Of a stretch of DNA of 64,000 bases, positions 7,448 to 13,585 are shown piece after piece. The translations under genes and the position numbers were made by a program. The notes under the pieces were generated by a model. It saw nothing but the letters and a program-made list of their open reading frames with translations. It ran no database searches and had not been told where the DNA came from. The stretch spans positions 62,001 through 126,000 of the forward strand of contig NZ_JAMXQV010000001.1 of the NCBI RefSeq assembly GCF_024703995.1, in the 5' to 3' direction. The stretch is from Amycolatopsis iheyensis. Its GTDB lineage: Bacteria; Actinomycetota; Actinomycetes; Mycobacteriales; Pseudonocardiaceae. Position 1 is the stretch's first letter, and each line of letters opens with the position of its first letter.

Positions 7448-7789
7448 CTATGCGGCGCCGCAGGTGCCGATGCTCCACGCATTGCGGACCGTTCCGGTGC
7501 CATAGGAGCTGTACTCTCCCAAGAAGGTGTCCGACTTGCGCGCGACGCAGACGTCTCGGTCTCTGGCAAGGGACACGTCGACGTGCACCAATGTCGGATA
7601 GTACGAACAGTTGTTGAACCATGCGCTCGAGTAGACGGGGTTCCCGGGATCCTTGACGTGGAAGCCGCACCCTGAGGGTGGTGTGTCAGCCTGCGCTACC
7701 CCTGCCTCGGCGCCGGTCAGCACCAGCGCCGCGGCGGCGACGGCTGCCGCCAGCTTCCCGCCTGTTCGAATCGTGAGCACTTCAGGCAT
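7448..7789 (-). CDS. Secreted small Cys-containing protein, DUF6355-like
   Basis: I chose ATG 7789 because GGAAAGG lies just upstream; the open frame extends further. The 113-residue product has a Sec signal peptide (hydrophobic core LAAAVAAAALVLTGAEAG, likely cleavage after VAQA) and a mature domain of about 80 residues. The mature part reads SGCGFH, then FNNCSYY, DVCVARKS, LGEYS and NAWSIGTC, with four cysteines that could make two disulfides. The pattern CGF...NC...CV...LG...NAW...C recalls, from memory, the DUF6355 family found in actinomycetes; its function is not established. It follows a close paralogue by 31 bases. Confidence 0.7.
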   Translation of the reverse strand: MPEVLTIRTGGKLAAAVAAAALVLTGAEAGVAQADTPPSGCGFHVKDPGNPVYSSAWFNNCSYYPTLVHVDVSLARDRDVCVARKSDTFLGEYSSYGTGTVRNAWSIGTCGAA

Positions 7790-7820
7790 CCTTTCCTGTT
7801 TGTTCGAAACTGGTGTCAGC

Positions 7821-8132
7821 TCAACAGATGTACAGCGACCACGCATTCTGGATCCGCCCGGGAAGAATTGTCCCGTACGTTCCCAGTCGGTAATCGTTCT
7901 TCGCCGACACGCAAAACTCACGGTCCGGATCCAAGACGACGTCCACGTGGATCTTCACGGCATAGATGCTGCAGTTGTTGAAGTAGGCGAGCGCCCGGGT
8001 TCCACCAACCTTGTGGAAGCCGCACCCTGACGGCGGTGTGTCGGCGGCCGCCACTGCCGGTGGGATCACCGTCAAGACGGCGGCAGCGATACCAACGATG
8101 ACGGTGGACCACGTCCGAACTCGGCTTGTCAC
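7821..8132 (-). CDS. Secreted small Cys-containing protein, paralogue of 7448-7789
   Basis: GTG 8132 is preceded by GGAGAG at suitable spacing, so I chose it over the longer open frame. The 103-residue product has a signal peptide (STVIVGIAAAVLTVIPP, cleavage near AVAAA) and a mature domain starting ADTPPSGCGFHK, identical over its first nine residues to that of the downstream paralogue. Cysteines recur in the same order (CGF, NNC, FCV, final C), as do LGTYG and NAWS. The two genes form a tandem duplicate that has since diverged. Function unknown. Confidence 0.7.
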   Translation of the reverse strand: MTSRVRTWSTVIVGIAAAVLTVIPPAVAAADTPPSGCGFHKVGGTRALAYFNNCSIYAVKIHVDVVLDPDREFCVSAKNDYRLGTYGTILPGRIQNAWSLYIC

Positions 8133-8529
8133 TGGATCTCTCCATTCCTGAAACGTCCGAGATGCCTCAGTCGGTTGAATTGCCAAACGCAGGCGCGCCG
8201 AGATCGGACCGGTTCGCACTTGCCGCATTGCGAGGCCGACACGCCCGCTTGCGACCTCCGGTTGACGCAGATCCCTCTCGATCACCTGATCGGCGTAGTG
8301 TTGCGCGGCCCACGAGACCGCGGGGGCATGCATTGTCACGGACTGGCGGCTTTGCACGGGTAAGCCAAACGCGCCGCCTGCTCAGCGAGGCGCGTGAGGC
8401 CATCCCCCAAAGTCGGCACCGGCCGGTGGTGTGCGCTCAACGTGCTGCCGAAGGGCGGCACACCCACGTCAGTGTGCGGCAGGCTCCGGTGTGGTCCCCG
8501 GTGACCACTCGGGGCAGGCGGAGACGGAA
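8133..8529. other. Intergenic region between the secreted-protein pair and tRNA-Ser
   Basis: About 400 bases in which I see no convincing gene on either strand; the open frames read as Arg/Pro/His-rich shadow sequence. It should contain the promoter of the secreted-protein pair, but no clear hexamer pair could be assigned. Confidence 0.45.
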
Positions 8530-8564
8530 AACGCCGGGTGTCCCGCAGTGGGGCACCCGGCGTT
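8530..8564 (-). terminator. Intrinsic terminator of tRNA-Ser
   Basis: AACGCCGGGTG (8530-8540) pairs with CACCCGGCGTT (8554-8564), and the inner bases CCC/GGG extend the stem. Read on the minus strand, the hairpin lies 16 bases after the tRNA and is followed by TTTTCC, a classical rho-independent terminator. Confidence 0.75.
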
Positions 8565-8579
8565 CGCCTGTTCAAACGG

Positions 8580-8664
8580 CGGAGGATACAGGATTCGAAC
8601 CTGCGAGGGCGTGAACCCAACACGCTTTCCAAGCGTGCGCCTTAGGCCGCTCGGCCAATCCTCC
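8580..8664 (-). tRNA. tRNA-Ser (anticodon GGA)
   Basis: On the minus strand the 85-base sequence starts GGAGGATTGGCCGAGCGGCC and ends GGTTCGAATCCTGTATCCTCC plus a G discriminator. The acceptor stem pairs GGAGGA with TCCTCC, the T arm carries GTTCGAATC and the anticodon loop reads CTTGGAAAG, giving GGA. The long variable arm is typical of a class II tRNA-Ser. The CCA end is not encoded. Confidence 0.95.
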
Positions 8665-8708
8665 GCAGGAGACGATACCGGACGCCCTCGACGCGCTCGA
8701 ACGGTGGG

Positions 8709-9461
8709 TCACCGCGTGACGTCGGCCACCACGCATGTGATGTTGTCCGGGCCGCCGGCTTCGTTGGCCAGGCGGATCAGCTCCGGGACCACCTCCGCCG
8801 GGTCCTCGATCGCCGATAGGACGTCGCGCAGCTTCGGCTCCGGGACCGGGCCGCTCAGGCCGTCCGAACACAGCAGATAGCGGTCGCCCTCGGCTGGGGT
8901 GAACGTCCAGATGTCCGGGTCGCCCGATCCCGCTGTCTGCAGCGCCTTCATCAGCAGTGAGCGGCGTGGGTGGGACTCCGCGTCCTCCGCCGCCACGCGG
9001 CCGTCCTCCACCAATGCCTGGACCAGCGTGTGGTCGCGGGTCAGGCGGCGCAGGCCACCCTCGCGCAGCAGGTAGCCGCGGGAGTCGCCGATGTGGGCCG
9101 CCGCGAACTCGACGCCGTCGAACATCAGCGCCGTCAGCGTGGTGCCCATGCCTTCCGTCGTCGGCTCGTTCGACGCCACCTCCGCGAGCCGCTCGTCGAT
9201 CGACTTGACCACGCCGGCCAGCGTTGCCGCCAGGTCGACGCCCGTGAGGTCGATCCGCCGGAGGTCGACGTCGAGCTCGCGCAGCACGTCCACCGCCGTC
9301 GCGCTGGCGACTTCGCCGTGCGGCTGGCCGCCGATGCCGTCGGCGACCGCGAGCAGGCGGGAACTCGCGTACAGCGAGTCCTCGTTGACCTTGCGACGGC
9401 GGCCGACGTCCGACCCCGCGGCGTACCGCAGGACGTACCGATCGTGTGTCATGACTCCCAT
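8709..9461 (-). CDS. PP2C-family protein Ser/Thr phosphatase
   Basis: The 250-residue protein is a single soluble PP2C catalytic domain. The metal-binding motifs are present: GRRRKVNEDS near residues 20-30, VADGIGG near 40-46, GMGTTLTAL near 104-112, HIGDSRGYLL near 122-131, CSDGLSG and, at the end, GGPDNITCVVADV. It lacks the transmembrane segment of mycobacterial PstP, so it is cytosolic. It would remove phosphate from Ser/Thr residues. A soluble Ser/Thr kinase is encoded close by at 11227-12117, which makes a kinase/phosphatase pair plausible. Start is uncertain: ATG 9461 or ATG 9452; neither has a well-placed ribosome site. Confidence 0.9.
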   Translation of the reverse strand: MGVMTHDRYVLRYAAGSDVGRRRKVNEDSLYASSRLLAVADGIGGQPHGEVASATAVDVLRELDVDLRRIDLTGVDLAATLAGVVKSIDERLAEVASNEPTTEGMGTTLTALMFDGVEFAAAHIGDSRGYLLREGGLRRLTRDHTLVQALVEDGRVAAEDAESHPRRSLLMKALQTAGSGDPDIWTFTPAEGDRYLLCSDGLSGPVPEPKLRDVLSAIEDPAEVVPELIRLANEAGGPDNITCVVADVTR

Positions 9462-9517
9462 GAAAGCATTGGTTGACTGAGTTCACAAGCGTCTCGGCTG
9501 AATGGAGCACTCTCCGA

Positions 9518-9523
9518 TAGAGT
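9518..9523 (+). promoter_or_regulatory. Leaderless-type -10 element of the DNA methylase gene
   Basis: TAGAGT lies seven bases before the ATG at 9531 with no ribosome site between them. That geometry would start transcription at or next to the start codon, as in many actinomycete leaderless transcripts. Confidence 0.5.
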
Positions 9524-9530
9524 GCCCGCC

Positions 9531-11219
9531 ATGGACGACTCCGCCACCGTCAGCGCGGCCGACATCGCGCGCCTCGCCGGGGTCGGCCGGGCCGCGGTGA
9601 GCAACTGGCGCCGCCGCTACCCCGACTTCCCGCAGCCGGTGGGCGGCACGGCGTCGAGTCCCCTCTTCGGCCTGGCCGACGTCACCGGCTGGTTCCACGC
9701 CCGCGGCAAGCCCTTCGAGCTGTCGGCCGGGGAACGCGCGTGGCAGCGCCTGCGCGCCCTCGGCGACGACCTCGGCCTCGCCGCGCGCGTCAGCCTCGCG
9801 GGTGCCTTCTTCGCTTACCAGGCCGGGATTCCCGGCAAATTCGACCGCGAAACCGACCCGGAGCTGCTCGCCCTGCTCAACGAGCTGACCCACCGCGCCG
9901 GGCCGCTCGAGTCGTTCGAACTGCTGTGCCGCCGCTACTTCGAGGCGCATTCGCGGCGGCTGTCGACCACGCCGGAGCCGGTCGCCGAGCTGATGGCCCG
10001 GCTCGCCGGGCCGGTGTCGACGATCCTCGACCCCGCCTGCGGCTTCGGCGCGCTCGCGCTGGCCAGCGGCGCGAAAACCGTGCTGGGTCAGGACAGCGAC
10101 GCGGAGACGGCGACGATCGCGGCGTTGCGGTTGCGGCTGCGGGGGGTCGAGGCCGAGGTGCACGCGGTCGACGCGCTGCGCGAGGACGCCTTCGCCGGCC
10201 GGACCGCCGAAGCCGTCCTGTGCGATCCGCCGTTCAACGAACGGGCCTGGGGCCACGACGAACTCGTCGGCGACGCGCGCTGGGAGTACGGCCTGCCGCC
10301 GCGTGGCGAGCCCGAACTCGCCTGGGTGCAGCACTGCCTCGCGCACGTCGAACCCGGTGGCACGGTGGCGATCCTGATGCCGGGCGCCGCGGCCGGGCGG
10401 CGCAGCGGGAAACGCATCCGCGGCAACCTGCTGCGCGCGGGCGCGGTCCGCGCCGTCGTCACGCTGACGGCGGCCGGTCCCGACCTCTGGCTGCTGCGCC
10501 GGCCGGTGCCGGGGCAGCGTCCGCCGTCGACCGTGCTGCTCGGCGAGGCGGGCGAAGATCTGTCCACAGTGGAAAGAAGCTGGCAGGAGTTCCAGGACCG
10601 GCCCGAAACCGGCGTCCGGATCATCGACCTGCTCGACGACGACGTCGACCTGACGCCGGCCCGCCGCCGCGCCCGGGACGAAGACCTCGGCCAGGCTTTC
10701 CAAGCGGTGCGGGGGAAGTTCGCCGAGTTGACCCCGACCCTGCCGCCACTGGAGGCGGCCGACGCCGAGCCGGCGTTCACCACGATCGGCGAACTCGCCA
10801 AGGCCGGGGTCGTCGAGGTCAAGCACGCGGCCCGCACCGACGCTGAGCACCCGAGCGCCGAGGCGGGCGACGTCGTCGCGTCGGTGACCGGGATCGCGTA
10901 CGTCCACAGTGGACTTCCGGAGGCAGTTGGCCCCGGGCTCACCGTCTACCGCGTCGACGCCGCCCGGCTGGACGCGGACTTCCTCGCCGGTTGCCTGCGC
11001 GCGGCCGATCTGCCCGCCGCCTCGGCGTCGACGCGGATCGACGGCAGGCGGGTGCGGATCCCACGCGTCCCGCTCGACGTCCAGCGCGAGTACGGCGAGG
11101 TGTTCCGCCGGCTGGCCGAGTTCGACGCGGTTCTGCGTGCGACGGCGGAAACGGGCCGGGAGCTGGTGCGGCTAGGCTTCGCGGGACTTGTCGAAGGACG
11201 GCTCCGGCCGGGCCGATAG
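9531..11219 (+). CDS. N-6 adenine DNA methylase with N-terminal helix-turn-helix
   Basis: The 562-residue protein opens with a helix-turn-helix (ADIARLAGVGRAAVSNWRRR) and carries a HsdM-like N6_Mtase domain. SAM motif I is DPACGFGALALASG near residue 165, and the catalytic motif IV is CDPPFNERAW near 230, the D/NPPF/Y signature of N6-adenine methylases. The C-terminal third (about 400-560) resembles a target-recognition or regulatory region but has no clear motif. No endonuclease or specificity subunit is nearby. Similar stand-alone proteins are widespread in actinomycetes with no proven restriction role. The kinase gene follows after seven bases, so the two are an operon. Confidence 0.8.
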   Translation: MDDSATVSAADIARLAGVGRAAVSNWRRRYPDFPQPVGGTASSPLFGLADVTGWFHARGKPFELSAGERAWQRLRALGDDLGLAARVSLAGAFFAYQAGIPGKFDRETDPELLALLNELTHRAGPLESFELLCRRYFEAHSRRLSTTPEPVAELMARLAGPVSTILDPACGFGALALASGAKTVLGQDSDAETATIAALRLRLRGVEAEVHAVDALREDAFAGRTAEAVLCDPPFNERAWGHDELVGDARWEYGLPPRGEPELAWVQHCLAHVEPGGTVAILMPGAAAGRRSGKRIRGNLLRAGAVRAVVTLTAAGPDLWLLRRPVPGQRPPSTVLLGEAGEDLSTVERSWQEFQDRPETGVRIIDLLDDDVDLTPARRRARDEDLGQAFQAVRGKFAELTPTLPPLEAADAEPAFTTIGELAKAGVVEVKHAARTDAEHPSAEAGDVVASVTGIAYVHSGLPEAVGPGLTVYRVDAARLDADFLAGCLRAADLPAASASTRIDGRRVRIPRVPLDVQREYGEVFRRLAEFDAVLRATAETGRELVRLGFAGLVEGRLRPGR

Positions 11220-11226
11220 GAAACGG

Positions 11227-12117
11227 ATGCTGATCGCCGACCGCTACGAGCTCGACGAGCTGCCCCTCGGCCGCGGCGGGATGGGCGCGGTGCACGGCGG
11301 CCACGACCGCCGGCTGGGGCGGCGCGTGGCGATCAAGCTGCTCAGGCTGCCGGGCCGCGACGAGGAGCTCGAAGCCCGCTTCGCCCGCGAGGCACGGATC
11401 CTGGCGACGCTCGACCACCCCGGCGTCCCGACGCTCTACGACTACGGCACCCACGACGACCGGTTGTTCCAGGTCATGCAGTTCGTCGACGGCGTGACGG
11501 TGGCCGACCTGCTCGCCGAGCACGGATCGCTGCCGGTGCCGTGGGCCGCGGCGATCGCGGCGCAGACGTGCGCGGTGCTGACCGCCGCGCACGCGCTCGC
11601 CGTCTGCCACCGCGACCTCAAGCCGTCCAACCTGATGCTCGGCCCGGACGGCGGGGTGAAGGTGATGGACTTCGGGCTCGCCGTGCTGCGCGAGGCCGAC
11701 GCCGCGCAGTTCACGCGGGCCGGGCAGCTGCTGGGTACGCCGTCGTACATGGCGCCCGAGCAGATCCAGCGCGGCGGCGCCGAACCACGCAGTGACCTCT
11801 ACGCGCTGGGCTGCGTGCTGCACGAGATGCTCACCGGGCGGCGGCTCTTCGACGGGCCGACCGCGTACGCGGTGTTCGAGCGGCAGGTCAAGGAGCTGCC
11901 GCCGCCGGTGCCCGGTGTCCCGAAGCAGCTGAACGGGCTGCTCGCCGAGATGCTGGCCAAGGACCCGGAAGCGCGGCCGCCCGGGGCGGCCGCGCTGTAC
12001 GAGCGGCTCGGCGCGTTCGTCGGCGGGCTGCCGCCGCTGCCGGGGTTCCTGGTGCCGCCGTCGGTGCCCAGCCCCGGCCGGATGTACGCCCGGATGCTGG
12101 GGCGCGTCAGCGGCTGA
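11227..12117 (+). CDS. Soluble Ser/Thr protein kinase
   Basis: The 296-residue product is a compact Hanks-type kinase. It has the glycine loop LGRGGMGAVHGG, Lys in VAIKLL, catalytic loop HRDLKPSN, DFG in VMDFGLAVL, the activation-segment end GTPSYMAPEQ and subdomain IX DLYALGCVL. No transmembrane segment, PASTA repeat or forkhead-binding tail is present, so it is cytosolic. I chose ATG 11227, preceded by AGGAAACGG and seven bases after the methylase stop. Coupling to a DNA methylase and proximity to a PP2C phosphatase suggest it phosphorylates one of the local products, but this is inference. Confidence 0.88.
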   Translation: MLIADRYELDELPLGRGGMGAVHGGHDRRLGRRVAIKLLRLPGRDEELEARFAREARILATLDHPGVPTLYDYGTHDDRLFQVMQFVDGVTVADLLAEHGSLPVPWAAAIAAQTCAVLTAAHALAVCHRDLKPSNLMLGPDGGVKVMDFGLAVLREADAAQFTRAGQLLGTPSYMAPEQIQRGGAEPRSDLYALGCVLHEMLTGRRLFDGPTAYAVFERQVKELPPPVPGVPKQLNGLLAEMLAKDPEARPPGAAALYERLGAFVGGLPPLPGFLVPPSVPSPGRMYARMLGRVSG

Positions 12118-12616
12118 GCGCCGCGGTGCGCCGCTCGGCCAGGGGCAGGCCACGGCGCTGGACGCGGAAGTACGTCGTCGCGTTCTGCACCGCGATGCTG
12201 ACGCCCAGGGTGAGCACGATCGACCCGGTGGTCAGCGGGCCGGCGACGCCGAGGGCGGTGCCCAGCGCGACCAGCCCCACGCGGACGGCGATGGTCAGCA
12301 CCCACAGCCCGATCGTGACGGCCGAGCCCTTCTGGAACGTCGTGCCGTCACGTTCGGTGAGCGTGGTCGTGGTGCTGCGCAGGACCCCGAGCCCGGCGAG
12401 GACGACGAGGTCCACGACGAGCAGGCCGAACTCGGCCGGCGACGCGCCGGGCATCGCCTTCGCGGCCAGGAAGGCACCGACGGCGACGAGGATCAGCGGC
12501 AGCATCGTGAGGGTCTTGCGGTCGAGCAGCGTGCCGCGGACCTGCTTGTAGCCGACGCGGTAGAGGACGTAGGCGGCGATCACCACGTAGAGCAGGACGT
12601 TCGCGGCGCTGGGCAT
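12107..12616 (-). CDS. Integral membrane protein, DUF1453/CcdC-like
   Basis: The 169-residue protein has four or five hydrophobic helices (about 7-22, 35-55, 62-80, 100-120 and 126-146) and a basic C-terminus. The early segment VGYKQVRGTLLDRKTLTMLP between the first two helices is typical of the DUF1453/CcdC-like family of small membrane proteins of unknown role. The gene converges on the kinase gene and overlaps its 3' end by 11 bases. Confidence 0.6.
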   Translation of the reverse strand: MPSAANVLLYVVIAAYVLYRVGYKQVRGTLLDRKTLTMLPLILVAVGAFLAAKAMPGASPAEFGLLVVDLVVLAGLGVLRSTTTTLTERDGTTFQKGSAVTIGLWVLTIAVRVGLVALGTALGVAGPLTTGSIVLTLGVSIAVQNATTYFRVQRRGLPLAERRTAALSR

Positions 12617-12826
12617 TTCGGGCTCCTGGGTTTCGAAGGTGCTCCCAGCTTCGGCGAACGGCGGCCCGGTTTCGTCGGCGCGGAGATCGGGCCCGGGTGG
12701 AACCGTGGCTCAACCCAGGGGTTGACGCTGACCGAATCGTGACCTTCCGGGACGAACCTCGACCGGGTGACCGCCGTCTTTACCCATGTCCACAAGCGAT
12801 GATCGAGTAGCTGGGGGTACCGGATC

Positions 12827-13474
12827 GTGAAGAGGCTTCTGGCGGGAGCGGCCGCGCTGGCCACCGCGTTCGTGCTGGCCGCGTGCTCCGGCGGTGGCGC
12901 CGCGACCGAGGGCCCGAACGCCGGCGGCGGGGCCGTCGCCGCGGCGGGCAGCGGGGGCGGGACGCCGACGACGTCGAGCAGCACCGCCGCCCCGACCACC
13001 ACCAGCGCGACCCCGACGCCGACCCCCACGACGTCGAAGCCGGCGCCGACGACCACCAAGCCCAAGCCGAAGCCGAAGCCCAAGCCGGCGGAGCCGGCGA
13101 GCGACCCGGGTGTCCCGTGCGCGGCGGCGGCCGCGGCTTCGGGCACGGCGGCGTGCGTCGACCTCTCCGCGCACAAGGCGTGGATCCTGCAGGGCGGCAA
13201 GGTCGTCTACGGGCCGGTGCCGATGCTGCCGGGCCGCAAGGGCTACGCGACGCCGACCGGCACGTTCCACGTGCTGTCGAAGGAGAAGATGCACCTGTCG
13301 AAGGAGTTCGACAACGCGAAGATGCCGAACTCGGTGTTCTTCTACCCGGGCGACGCCTTCCACACCGGCAGCCTGTCGGTGTACTCGCACGGCTGCATCC
13401 ACCTGTCGGCCGGGGCGTCCCTGAAGTTCTTCAACACTTTGCACGTCGGTGACGTCGTCCAGGTTGTCCCGTAA
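12827..13474 (+). CDS. L,D-transpeptidase lipoprotein (YkuD domain)
   Basis: The 215-residue protein has a lipoprotein signal with lipobox LAAC (Cys20), then a long low-complexity Gly/Thr/Pro/Lys linker (about 21-90) and a YkuD L,D-transpeptidase domain (about 105-215). The catalytic signature SHGCIHLS contains the nucleophile Cys, near residue 190. Such enzymes make 3-3 cross-links in peptidoglycan outside the membrane; the linker would let the domain reach the wall. The repeated Lys-Pro run may bind anionic wall polymers. Start is GTG 12827. A possible alternative role is anchoring proteins to peptidoglycan. Confidence 0.9.
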   Translation: MKRLLAGAAALATAFVLAACSGGGAATEGPNAGGGAVAAAGSGGGTPTTSSSTAAPTTTSATPTPTPTTSKPAPTTTKPKPKPKPKPAEPASDPGVPCAAAAAASGTAACVDLSAHKAWILQGGKVVYGPVPMLPGRKGYATPTGTFHVLSKEKMHLSKEFDNAKMPNSVFFYPGDAFHTGSLSVYSHGCIHLSAGASLKFFNTLHVGDVVQVVP

Positions 13475-13585
13475 CCGGTACAGACCAATTACGGACAGTA
13501 GGTCACAGTCCGGTAAATTCGCTCAGACGAGTGCAACTGGTCCCCCTACTCAGGCGATAAGTGATCGCTTGGGAAGGGGGGCCAA

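Noticed and set aside
8126..8614. A 162-codon plus-strand frame ending in the tRNA
   Set aside because: It crosses the tRNA-Ser gene and its terminator, and reads as basic shadow sequence.
8709..12117. Complete Pgl/BREX type 2 defence system
   Set aside because: PglY- and PglZ-like genes are absent and the kinase is far shorter than PglW. The methylase group is common in actinomycetes without defence genes.
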